DNA of 64,000 nt from assembly GCA_964030785.1 (NCBI GenBank), contig OZ034969.1, forward strand, positions 37,472,001 to 37,536,000, in the 5' to 3' direction. Source of the DNA: Siderastrea siderea. Its lineage: Eukaryota; Cnidaria; Anthozoa; Scleractinia; Rhizangiidae. Below, one piece after another: positions 23,741-34,668 of the stretch. Made by a program: the position numbers and the translations under genes. The notes under the pieces are model-generated. The model saw nothing but the letters and a program-made list of their open reading frames with translations. It did no database searches and was not told where the DNA came from. How positions within the stretch are numbered: position 1 is the first letter of the stretch; every line of letters begins with the position of its first letter.

Positions 23741-23938
23741 GCTAATAATAACAACGTTAAAAACCACAGTGCAGGAAAATATGCTGTCAACCACATACAC
23801 CGACGCCTATCCCCAAGAATACAACGTTCACAAACACCCCACATGAACCCTCCCGTCCCAATATATATCATAAACATACCAATCAATCACCCGTGACCTT
23901 CAAGAACCTACCAAAGGAATGTAAGTAACTAAACCTAT

Positions 23939-23971
23939 AGACGGCCTCTCCCTAAGGGGTACGGGCCGTCT
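23939..23971. repeat. Small hairpin
   Basis: AGACGGCC and GGCCGTCT form an 8-bp stem, with an inner CCCT/AGGGG pairing in the loop. Intronic; no function is implied. Confidence 0.6.
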
Positions 23972-25367
23972 GATAAGGCCACTTTTAACTAGGTCTAGGC
24001 TGTGTGATGCCGCCTGCTTTCCTTTCCAAGTTCACTGAAGTCCTAAAAAATTTTACTTTCTTTCTTTTTCTTTGTTAGTCCAATACCCAGTGCCCAGCAA
24101 CTGGTGGAAACATTCCTGTTACGATTCAAATTCCACTGAAAAAGAGTCCAAATAGCCGTTAAGATTCAAAGCCCGTAACCCTTCAGTGCAGTGCAAGCAA
24201 TGCGCTCTACCTTGGGTGTAGCGAACAGCAGAAGAACTTGTCTCCTCATAAAAATGGGGTCATCTTGCCTGGTAAGGTGCTGGGGGATAAGCCGCTGATT
24301 TAGGCTATGACGAAGAAACTGCCCATAAAATGATAGACCTTTTACAATCAGAAAACTGGGTTTGCCATGCAACTAGGGCTGTCATAGTTGAATTTACTCT
24401 TTACAACCCGACAATCAACACATTGTCAGTTTGGTCATTGTTCTTTGAACTACTTCAAACAGGGCAGGCTACTACATTTAAACATATCGACACGATATCC
24501 TTGTACAACACAGAATCCATCCTCCAAGTGTTTCAAGGCCTTTGCTTGATCATTTTCATGGCAATGGTTTCTTATAAGATTTTTGAGGTTATCACAACAC
24601 TGATTCATCAAGGACGGCTTTGCTTGTGTTCTGTATGGTACTTGTTGGACCTTGGACACCTTTTTTCATCCATATCACTTCTTGTGTTCAGCGTTATCAA
24701 GTCTTACCACACAACTAAGAGCGCACAAGACTTGCAGCGCAATATCTTTGCTGCAGTCAATTTTCAGAGGGCTGTTCTATGGGCGGACGTTGAAAACTGC
24801 ATGTTGGCCATTCTTACTTTCTTTACAACAGTCAAGTTACTACAGCTGTCCTACTTTAACATGTATACACGTGCGTTTTCTCATGCTCCGCGCATTTGGA
24901 TGCGGGACTTGCTCTCTTTCCTCTTTGTTCTTTTAGTTCTGTTCCTTGCATTTATGCTGACAGGAATTTTGCTATTTGGATCGCGCATTGGCCGTTATTC
25001 ACGTTTTTGGCCAGCATTTTGTTTTCAGCTTGAAATCGTTCTAGGAAAGGTGAAAGCTCGACCCATAAACGAACTTATTGAGGCCAACTTGATTTTAGGC
25101 CGTACATTTGTCACCCTACTCCTCATGGGCATCACAGTTACAATGATGAACTTTTTTATATCTGCATTAAATGATGCAGTGTATGAGGCAAAAACTATGG
25201 AGGTGAAAAAAGAACATAAACAAGATACCAGGGAGAACCAGGCTGATATTCACACTTCTAATCTAACCAAGAACGCTCAAGTAGGAACCGGCAAGCCACA
25301 AAGCAGAAAAGCAGCAAAAAGCAGTAAACAGAGGTCTGAAATGTTTTTTGACCAAATCAGCTACTGA

Positions 25368-25508
25368 TTGGTTGGTTGGTTGGTTGGTTGGTTGGTTGGT
25401 TGGTTGGTTGGTTGGTTGGTTCACTGACTGACTGACTGACTGACTGACTGACTGACTGACTGACTGACTGACTAACTGACTGACTGACTGACTGACTGAC
25501 TGACTGAC
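25368..25508. repeat. (TTGG)n-(ACTG)n microsatellite abutting the polycystin stop
   Basis: The TTGG array starts at the base after the TGA stop and runs to about 25421. It is followed by an ACTG/TGAC array to about 25508. Apparent Ser/Val/Gln and Pro/Thr/Asn repeat proteins on the other strand are artefacts of it. Confidence 0.95.
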
Positions 25509-26263
25509 CATATCAACAATAAAAACCAGTTTTAGGTCACCTATTTAGGTCAGCGCTACATCATCACAAACAGGAGCAAACAATCCTTAGCTGAAACGTT
25601 TATTTAGTTAGTCAATTTACCTTATACACGTGCAATTTAAAAGACATGTACAGTTGGCAGCCGCATTGCTCCAGAGAAACTGTTAACCCTACTTTATCTT
25701 AGTCATGTCTACGTTAGATAGGCAGGATCAGGCCAATATGGAGTGCAGTGTTCATTCGTCTAAGTTATTACGGGTATAGAAAAGATCTCTGCCAGCCAAC
25801 AAACTGAGATGTTCGGCTCACTACAGACAGATCTTGCACTAAATCTGTGGCCCCCCAAAATATATGTCATACGTATGTAATAGCTCAAATATGTCACGCA
25901 TATGCTGCATCTTAGTCGTGCCTTGCAAAAAAAAAAGACTTTTTTCCTATAAGTAAATCTGCAAAGTAGTTCTCTCGTTTACATTATATGCAAAATAGTA
26001 CTAGCGTTTACGTTGTGTATAAATACAAGCTTGTAACTCTTACTTATAAACTCCTTTATGAAGTCCGCTATAGTTGGACGAAATACGTAAGAGAATAAAG
26101 ACGTTTTGCAATTAAAGTTTGCATAGTGTTGCTCATTAGTTTAACTCTTTTTAAACAATTTTGTCACCTGTATTTGCGAAACGGAAACGGTTCCCGCTAA
26201 TTCTCAAACTTAGAGTTTAGTCCGCCAATTTGTTTGTTGTGTTGCCCTGTAAAACGAACCTTA
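25509..26263. other. Flank between polycystin-like gene and TTAA element
   Basis: Contains AATAAA-type words near 25517 and 26093 that could serve as polyadenylation signals. No coding content. Confidence 0.4.
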
Positions 26264-26267
26264 TTAA

Positions 26268-26832
26268 GAGGCCCTGACTGTAAATATCGAGAATCGGTGG
26301 ACAGGCTCGAAAAATCGAAAATCCTGATAACTTGCCAGAAGAACACTTTTGGGGAGCTATCTTCGAAAATATTACTTAAACTTCTTGGAACTCTATTGTT
26401 TTCCAGAAATGCACAAAAAACGAAAATACCGGTTTTTCCTAATTAATTATGCAAAAATTAGGCTCAAAATTTAACAGATTGAGTTCGCTGGTTTTCAAAC
26501 AATTTGCAACGCTAGAAAACAAATTAAACTTTAAATAATATCAATGCTCTTCTACGTTGTAACAATGGGATTTTCGTGTAGTTTTGCTTAATTTACGAGG
26601 ATTGGTGGCTCTTTGAAACAAAGGCATTTTACGCACTTCGGGAAAAGGTAAAAATTGGGTAACTTCAAAGGCTTAAAGTGGGTCTTGGTATGTGTAATAT
26701 CAAATTGAAATAAATACTGTGATAAAGTTTGGCCCTACTACTATTAAGATATGAAATAAAAAATCTGGGCAATTCAGGTTCCCGCTGATAAGAACAAAAA
26801 TTCGCAGACCAGTGTTGCCAAAATTTGCATAA
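26268..26832 (+). repeat. Left terminal inverted repeat of the TTAA element
   Basis: About 565 bp, reverse complement of 33945-34509. It starts GAGGCCCTGACTGTAAATAT and ends inside at …AAATTTGCATAA. Visible differences from the right copy are scattered, mostly single-base, which suggests some age since insertion. Confidence 0.92.
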
Positions 26833-27740
26833 TTTGCATAATAGCAAATATGAGGTACTTTAAATGTCATGGAAGGAGGACTTGAATTATTACAAATCGT
26901 TTACTGTAACTATTTCGAGGTGGTCTTTCTACTACATCGGCTTCGCTGGTATCTTTTTTTTTTTCTGAAGAAATAGGCCATATAGGAATGATTAGGAAAC
27001 TTGGTGGTGAAACTAGAATGCAGTGAGTGATGATATTTCGTCATATGTCTACAGTCTGGAGTAACAATTCCTCTCGTTGTTACACTTTTTTAGTGTAATT
27101 TCTTTGGGGATATACTAATCTTCTCGAACATTCAAATGTTTTCTTATACAAGTCAGTTACGTTCACGGACGCATATTGATAAGAACCAAAAAAGTAGCCC
27201 ACTTTGGCCGCGTTAGCAAGGAAAACTGAAGCACCACTCAAAATAACGTCACGCAACACCACTGGACTTTCATACAATGAACTTTTCGTCTATGGAAATA
27301 CCTTATTAGCCCAAAATGTTAAAGAGGCTTTCAGCCTTTTGCAAAGTATGACCAACCAAACCACCATCTTTGTTTATCTCTTAGATATACAGCCGCACAC
27401 ACAACTCATAAGTACATCTCCATACGTCCTGGACATCCTGGGGCAAGGACGTCCGTGTTTTGCGTTAAACCGGTAAAGGATACAAGTTATGTCCGATGGA
27501 AAAAGCATTTATTTTAACAAACAACGATAAATCACAATAAAACTCACCCTTGGTTTCTGGCCAAAACAGCGTCATTTCAAAACGTCGTTCAAAATGTAGC
27601 ACTGAAAAAAGCGATGACCTCAGCAATCGAGTCACGTACACAGCAACATTTATTTCGCAATTTTGTTTTCTCGAACAGAAAAGTGTCATACGTTCTGAAT
27701 GCAAAGGAATGAAAGATTAAGCTCAGCTTTATAAATAAGA

Positions 27741-30700
27741 ATGTCTTTTTGTAGTTTTGCTTCTCTTGTTGGTGGAGCTTGTGGTGCAAGTACTGAAAAT
27801 CCAAGCGCAGTCCAGTTTCTTGATTTAAAAGACTGTAATAGGGACGTGAAAGCACACTTGAGGTCTTGTAACATTGTAACCAACACTGAAAGCATCGACA
27901 ACGAAAGAAAATTATTGTTAGCACGTGCAGGTGAGAAGTAGCACTGTGACATTTATTCTGTGATTACTGTGATACGGAAAACAATATAAACGTACATATC
28001 GGATACCTAGGAATTTTCGTGCCAGAAAAATGTCAGCTGCACATGACCGTCTGCCCCAAACACAGGGATGCGTACGGTATTCGCTGGAGAACTGGCAAGA
28101 CAAGATGCTCTGTTCCAACAGAAGTTGCAGGCCATAAAACAACGCCCAATGTGGGAGATCGTGGGATAGACAGCAAACAATCTTGCTTTATCTTTAAAGA
28201 AACTGGAATACTTCTTCCAGCCGGATCACGTAAGTAAAACTCATGTCTATCATCTGCGGCAAGTGACTAGTCACGCAATGACAAATAAACCTACGTGAAC
28301 TTATGTGGAACTGTTTCGCGCTTATTGGCCTAAATTAAACCAGATGAATTGGAGGGCAATTATTGTGTTTCAAATTTTAAGTGGAACAAAATTCAACTTA
28401 TCTGGACTGCGAGTAGACTTTCATTTTTGGCCATGGCGTTTGTGGGGCGGGCGAAATACACACACGCGCGCGCACGAAATTTCGAGGAGATGCGACGCGA
28501 AGGGAGCGCCGAAAATTTTCGGCGCTAACTTCGCTTCGCGTCTCCTCGAAATTTCGCGCGCGCGTGTGTGTATTTCGCCCGCCCCTACAATCGCCATCGC
28601 CAAAATTACAGACTACTCGTAGTCTACAACTTATCAAACTTCAACCATTCTTTACGACTGTTTAACTATACGTGGGGGGGACCCTTTGTATGGGGAAGGG
28701 GGTCTGTTTCATTGAAAAAGGACTCTTAGTGAACAAGGGCGAGACGATAAGGTAATAAGTCTGTGTTACAGTACATTCACTGAAAGTGTGCATTTGGTGA
28801 GATTGGTATGCATCGCTTTATTATGTACATGTAGACAAGAGTGTGTAAGTGGAAAATAGACCACTCTTAAAGTTCATACGAAACTACATCCGGGACTCGG
28901 GTGGCGTATTTGCCGTATCCTCAGCTCACTGGTGAGGACATCGATGACGTCATTTTCCACTGTTCTTTGTGCAAAAACACTCTTGTCTATATAATAAAAA
29001 GAAAATTATATGGAAGCTTGAAGATAGACTTTTTTTTCCTCTTGGTAAACAAAAAAAAAACAATATTACCACTCGAAAAAAAAAAACATTCATATCTTCG
29101 CACCGCCGTGTATTAAATAACCTCTATAGATGTGTTAGTGTGTGTAACTAGGGTATACTCTACCCCTAGTTCTCTGTTATACTGAGGTAACAGCATCAAG
29201 TCAAGCATTTTTACCCAGATTTAAAACTGATACGCTCCATACAATTTCGTTCAGCTATTTGCAGGCAATGCAGAGAAAATATTGGGAAAATAATAGCCTC
29301 AAAAAGGGACTCTGACGAACCACCAGAGCAAAGTGCCACACAGTTAGCTCCTCAGTATCCTCCATCAGTCGTGGAACCAATGATGTCACAGGCAGAATCA
29401 CCACTGGTAATTGTCATTTTATTTTGTCCATCTGATATTGCCCCCACTTTTACCCGAAACGTAAAACCATATAGTTGTTTCCTTGTTTTATAATAGGGAA
29501 CAGAAGGAAGCAGCACCGAGGACCTAGCTAAGGATATCAAACTCCTTTCGATTGACGAATCGTACCTCTGTGGCTCCTCTGAAACAACAAGCACGTCCTC
29601 CTCTCGTGCTGGAGAAGTGGTTCTTGGTGGTAATAGACCGCTGAGACTGCTTAATGCTTTTCTCCAAGAGTGTGATGTAAAAACCATTGAATCGCCACAG
29701 AAAGAGTGGGAGCACTGTTCGGAGAGAACGCAGAGAAGGTACATCCAGCATACCCGAGATATCCTTGTTGCAGTGCTAAAAGTGGTAGCACCGGAAAACG
29801 CAGGATACCTTTGGACTGCTCTGCAGGCCGGAAAGTATGTTAATGACGAACTTGGTGTTGACGGAATTATGCATCCATCCCAGGGTGTGTACCTGGAGGC
29901 CATTGCAGAAACTTACAAGAATGCGACCAGCTGGGACACGCGGCGCCAAATTTTGTCCATTATGACTGGCATTACAAGTTTGGCTGCTATCCGAGAGTTC
30001 ATCCCAGGTTGCGTATATTGACTGCGTGTAGCGCGACAGTGAGAAAGAGCCTTCAGGGATTAGATTATTTCGCAGCTGATGGCGCCTCTGCATTTGATGA
30101 TCTAGCTACCCTCCTTAATCAGCATTCGCACCTGATACCAGTTGCGTCACTCGAAAGATGGCAGGGAACACTAAAGAATGCCAAACTTTACCTAAAGGGA
30201 GACTTTAAGGTATCTTGTAAATTAAGAACCAGACTCCTTTCATCTCTCGACCATTTTGATCTCCTTTTTGACTACTGAGATTAAAAGTCACAGACTCGTT
30301 ATGCTAATTTAATGTGTGGTTTAGTTGGCAAAAATGTCAGTAAGGGTAGATTTATGTTCTTCAGTGTAGTTTGCAGACTTATCTTTTTTAAAAACATTTC
30401 TGCACATGTGGAAGGTCCTTTTGCTTTATTTACTTGCTTCGATTGTAACAGTGGACGCATTACAGGTGCAGCACACAAAAAGCGTTGTACTTTGGTCAAC
30501 GAGAAGAAGCTTGGGAAACTTAAACTTGGTGTCTTAGAAGTAATGTGTGAAAACTTGAGCATCCCAGTGACACCTGATCAGAGACGAAAATAATCCATTT
30601 GGTCTAATGTGTGGTTTATATTAATTGACAAAAGGTTAAATTGACAAAAAACGTCCGTCAAGGGTGGATTATATGTTCGTCAGTGTAGTTTGCAGACTTA

Positions 30701-32840
30701 ACTTTTTAAAAACATTTCTGTATATGTAGAAGGTTGTTTTCTTTTTGTTTTACTTACTTTGTTTGATTACAACTGTGATATTTTGTAAGAAGGTGTTTCC
30801 CTAAATGTTTTTTTTAATTCTTCTCAGGTGCACGTAGCTGATGAATCCACAGTTGCAGATCACTGTATGACATATGCACTGAGTGACCCAAGTGACAGCT
30901 CCTTCAGACAGCAGTGCCAGCACGTTCACGACGAACATTGCCGGGAATGTGAAAATCTTGACGCTGAGTTAGACGAGATTCACACATTCTTTGAGCGGGT
31001 CTCGCTACCATCAAAAGACGACTGCGACGGGGCCATTTATGTGACAAAACACAGCAAAGAAATGATTGAAGCCTGGAAGGCTCACCAGCTCAGAACAGTG
31101 AGGCAAGACCAGTCCAGGTTGCAGATTCTCGAGCAGCTTTCGTGCGAGTCGGTGTTAATAACGCAAGACTGGGCAATGAAATTTCTCCCCAGGAAGTACC
31201 GTGAATCACAATCCGACTGGTTTGGAAAAAGAGGCATTTCCTGGCACATATCTGTAGCCGTTCGCCGCCACGATGAGCATTTGGAGTCTCAAGGGTTTGT
31301 GCACATAATCCAGAACTGCACACAGGGAAGCTCGGCTGTCGTCTCCATCGTGGCCCATGTACTGGAAACCTTGAAGAATGAACATCCGGAGATACAGAAA
31401 GCGTTTTTTCGCCAAGACAACGCAGGTTGTTACCATAGTACAGCAACCATTGCGTCAGTACCAGCCATAGAGAAAGAGACAGGCGTACAAATTGCCCAGG
31501 TAGCATTTTCTGATCCACAAGGGGGAAAGGGACCTGCTGATCGCATGGCTGCGACCATAAAAGGTCATATTTCAAGATACGTAAACGAGGGTAACAATGT
31601 TACTAACGCGAGAGAAATGAAGGAGGCGGTCCTCTCGCATGGGGGCCTCCCTGGAATTAGAGTTGTTACGCTTGAACGCATCGGTGAACCAGAAACTGTC
31701 GGAGCGCAACAGAAGATTACTGGTGTTAGCAAACTTAACAACTTTAACTTTTCGTCTGGAGAAATGAAGGCGTGGCAAGCGTTTGGTATTGGTCCCGGAA
31801 AGAACATTACTTTGGAAGGAATAAAGGGTAACCGTTGCATTTTGTTAGTTTCTGATGCTATATTCAATTCATTTTAATGATTGAAAAAGTATTAGTGACT
31901 AATGGTGTTATTGTTATTTTTTGCTGCAGAATTCCGGTACCAGAAAATTTCGGTTTGTTTCTCCCCCGGAGATTTCAAGGAGGTGGCTCCTAGATTAAGG
32001 AAAAAAGAGGCTATTCTGACAGCTCCAGTGGATCAAGAAGAAGGCGACGATGAAGCTGAAAGCGACAAACAAATATTTATGTGTCCCAAAGAAGGCTGCA
32101 CTCGGGGTTTTCAAAGGCATTCGTCCTTAGAAAAACACCTTACGTTTGGCAAATGCACCAAGTCAGTTGAAAGAGAAACACTCATCGACAAGGCAATGAT
32201 AAAATATGCCGCAACGCTACAGGAAGGCGAAAGTGCACTGCCAACAATTTCTGCGACCATTTCCACTGCAGCTGACCGGTCAGTAGCACCACCTGAAGGA
32301 TGGGCGTTACGGAAAACGAAGAAAGCATATCGTTTTAACGAAGAGCAACGGCGATATCTTGAAGCAAGGTTCAACATTGGCCAGGAGAGCGGCATGAAAC
32401 TTGATTCAGAAGTTGTTGCGAAGGAAATGCGGAGAACTCGAGGATCCAGTGGGGAACGCTTATTCAGGGTATCCGAGTTTTTGACTACTCAACAGGTGGC
32501 GTCTTTTTTCTCTCGTATGGCAGCCAAGACAAAACAGCAAACCATTCCGGGAGCAACTACCAGCGACCCAGATATCAGTGCCATGGAGGATGAAGAAAAC
32601 TTTTCTAAAGCGAAGGAAGCTGTGATGGACGCTTTACATGTGCAGCACCCAGTAAGCTACGACCAGTATGACATTTGTACTTTGGTCAAAGAGAATAAGC
32701 TTGCAAAACTTAAACTTGGCGTCTTAAAAGTAATGTGCGAAAACTTGAGCATCCCAGTGCCACCTGATCGGAGACGAAAAGCCCCCTACATCTCTCTTTT
32801 GGAAGATCTGGTGAAAAACTGCTCTTGCAGTACGGTTTAA
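27741..32840 (+). CDS. Spliced transposase-like gene of the TTAA element (internally deleted)
   Basis: Exons by GT-AG sites and phase: 27741-27930, 28011-28229, 29255-29406, 29497-about 30008, 30009-30209, 30828-31827, 31930-32840 (stop TAA). Exons 1-3 give a Cys/His-rich region (CPKHRDAYG...C, ICRQCRE) likely to bind zinc. Exons 4-5 are helical. Exon 6 holds an RNase-H-fold-like core with candidate acidic residues in ITQDWAMKFLP (codon 31167), FRQDNAGCYHS (31416) and DPQGGKGPADRM (31512, 31539). Exon 7 has a C2HC finger (CPKEGCTRGF...HLTFGKC), a homeodomain-like helix and a C-terminal SAP-like segment (KLGVLKVMCENLSIPVP). Proteins of this type recur in fish and cnidarian genomes (memory). 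At 30007-30009 the frame changes and a stretch expected between exons 4 and 5 seems missing. The rest is open. Confidence 0.75.
28403..28626. mobile_element. 224-bp foldback MITE in intron 2 of the transposase gene
   Basis: Nearly the whole length is an inverted repeat, with ends TGGACTGCGAGTAGACT and TAGACTACGAGTAGTCT, and GC-rich arms containing GGGGCGGGCGAAATACACAC. CAACTTATC (9 bp) flanks both ends (28394-28402 and 28627-28635). A 9-bp duplication suits Mutator-type elements. The family looks like a common cnidarian foldback with the CTGCGAG terminus. Confidence 0.88.
30471..30593 (+). pseudogene. Duplicated C-terminal exon piece inside intron 5 of the transposase gene
   Basis: About 105-120 bp closely match 32637-32780 of the last exon (the LKLGVLxVMCENLSIPV part), with a short internal deletion. 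It ends in its own TAA. It is preceded by a good acceptor (CATTACAG) and flanked by two related copies of intron sequence (about 30310-30470 and 30606-30780). It could act as an alternative last exon only out of frame with exon 5. Confidence 0.8.
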
Positions 32841-33944
32841 GTCCCCTTGCGTACACAAAATACGAGTGACAGTACTGCAAGTGACTAGCAAACAGTTTTA
32901 GGCAAATAGAGACTTGTATAGCGTCTTCTCGGCGCTAGTCAAAATTTGTGTACTGATTGGCCAGAATTTCTGCCAATCACTATATGAACAACCCTGGTGA
33001 CTTTGCGATTTAGGAGCAGTCTTTCTCTCGCTAATTTCTTAGGATCACTACATTCGAATAGCAAAAAATGCAGATATTCTAAAAGTGTATGTGAGACTCC
33101 TGTTAAGTGAACGTGATGAATTTTTCACGGGTAAAATGACTCAAAGGGCCCAAAAAGAAAATCGGAGAATAAACACCAAGGTGCAAAGAAAATATTTTAC
33201 CCCGGTGGGGTTCACTTTACAGCACTTTCACTCACACCATAAAAATAGTAAAATATATTTTCACATTATTGCTACAGACTCGAGCGGTTGATATTTTTGG
33301 AGCTTGACAACTGCGAAGTTTACTTTGAAGTTCCGACAAAAAAGTGCAATCTATCCTGTCATTTAACGGCAGTTAGCCCGTCAGTGTCTCCATATGAATG
33401 CGTGATTTTGTTACGTTCAAAAGTTGACCGGCTACCAGAGGTTTTAGGCCTTTCAATGTTGCAAGGGAATAGTTAAAACAATAACCAAGATTTTCCTTAC
33501 CTTGGCCGGCGTATTAAATTACAGCTGTAGTAAATATTATTCTGAAAAGCGAACCTGTATATTTCAATGACACTTGCGTAAATTTTACTTTTGTTTCTTA
33601 GCTTGTATGTATGCGATCTTTATCGCGATCTTTCCCAATGACAATTAAGCAAGGGACTATCAAAAGTAACGATTTTGTTTCAAGCTAAAGAATGAAAACC
33701 CTAAGTAAATTTACCTGCTAAGTTGACAAGAATGTTGACGTGACAGTGGTAACGCAACACTTTGTGTGGAACTTTTTCTCCATCGCGTCAGATTTACGTA
33801 GAAACAGTGTAAGCCCAAGTCAATGCAAGAATAGATTAAAAGAATGTTTTGGTTCATTCTTTGTGTGTCTTCAGTAAATAAAACCTTCTTACCTGAGCTC
33901 AACCAAACTAGATCACTTTCGAGAAGACCTACACCAAACTAACA
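32841..33944. other. 3' non-coding part of the TTAA element
   Basis: Between the transposase stop and the right inverted repeat. Short open frames only, none recognised; presumed 3' UTR and internal spacer. Confidence 0.5.
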
Positions 33945-34509
33945 TTATGCAAATTTTGGTAACACCGGTCTGCGAATTTTTGTTCCTATCAGCTGGAACC
34001 TGAATTGCCCAGATTTTTTATTTCATATCTTAATAGTAGTAGGGCCAAACTTTATCACAGTATTTATTTCAATTTGATATTACACATACCAAGACTCATT
34101 TTAAGCCTTTGAAGTTACCCAATTTTTGCCTTTTCCCGAAGTGCGTAAAATGCCTTTGCTTCAAAGAGCCACCAATCCTCGTAAATTAAGCGAAACTCCA
34201 CGAAAATCCCATTGTTACAAAGTATAAGAGTAGTGATATTATTTAGATTTTAATTTGTTTTCTAGCGTTGCAAATTGCTTGAAAACCAGCGAACCCAATT
34301 TGTTAAATTTTGAACCTAATTTTTGCATAATTAATTAGGAAAAACCGGTATTTTCGTTTTTTGTGCATTTCTGGAAAACAATAGAGTTCCAGGAAGTTTA
34401 AGTAATATTTTCGAAGATAGCTCCCCAAAAGTGTTCTTCTGGCAAGTTATCAGGATTTTCGATTTTTCGAGCCTGTCCGCCGATTCTCGATATTTACAGT
34501 CAGAGCCTC
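33945..34509 (-). repeat. Right terminal inverted repeat of the TTAA element
   Basis: Reverse complement of 26268-26832, ending in CAGAGCCTC followed by TTAA. Confidence 0.92.
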
Positions 34510-34584
34510 TTAAAGATTCAAGTAAAAAATTCCATAAAAAGATCCTACTATTTTCCTATTTAAATGAAAAAAAGAATGTAATCG

Positions 34585-34668
34585 ACAACCCGCAACTTGC
34601 GAACCGCAATCTACAACCCCCAACCTGCAATCTTCAACCTGCAACCTCCAATCTCCAACTAGCAGTTT
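34585..34668 (+). repeat. Minisatellite (CAACCTGCAATCT-type units)
   Basis: Five or more imperfect 13-16-bp units based on CAACCTGCAA(T/C)CT, lying about 75 bp outside the right end of the TTAA element. Confidence 0.8.

Larger units (their letters stand above)
21944..25367 (+). pseudogene. Polycystin-1-like channel gene, 3' part, with stop-bearing exon
   Basis: Three exons agree in phase: …-22315 (donor GTTAGT, phase 0), 22649-22814 (acceptor GACAG, donor GTCAGT, phase 1) and 24079-25367 (acceptor TTGTTAG). Exon 1 has the first channel-domain helix (CFYSAFLVVLGVLSYGNRDS). Exon 2 has DPRMFWNWLNETLIPHLY and RLRQLRAKE, typical of the polycystin TOP/PKD domain. Exon 3 carries the rest of that domain, then TRAVIVEFTLYN, helices S2-S5 (about residues 60-225 after 24330), the pore region near 25000-25080 and S6 (MGITVTMMNFFISALNDAVY), with a short basic tail and a TGA stop. 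In-frame TAG/TAA occur at 24153, 24219, 24249, 24273 and 24288; everything after is open. The 5' gene (REJ, GPS, PLAT) is absent. The exact 5' boundary of exon 1 is uncertain. A pseudogene or gene fragment is the default reading. Confidence 0.8.
26268..34509 (+). mobile_element. 8.24-kb TTAA-flanked DNA transposon with long terminal inverted repeats
   Basis: TTAA lies just outside both ends (26264-26267 and 34510-34513). The ends read inward GAGGCCCTGACTG (left) and GAGGCTCTGACTG (right), and the inverted match extends about 565 bp on each side with scattered differences. Between them lies one plus-strand spliced gene (27741-32840) for a transposase-like protein. TTAA duplication is typical of piggyBac, Kolobok and Sola3; the protein shows no piggyBac or THAP signature that I can see. 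A Sola-like or still unnamed group is possible, but this is an inference. The copy looks non-autonomous now because of a deletion in its gene. Confidence 0.85.

Noticed and set aside
24150..24290. Stop codons in the polycystin exon read as evidence of a variant genetic code (TAA/TAG = Tyr)
   Set aside because: The same gene uses TAC/TAT for tyrosine elsewhere, and other genes here end at TAA, so a code change is not supported.
25263..25511. Minus-strand frame of repeated Val-Ser-Gln-Ser and Asn-Gln-Pro-Thr residues
   Set aside because: It is a translation of the (TTGG)n-(ACTG)n microsatellite.
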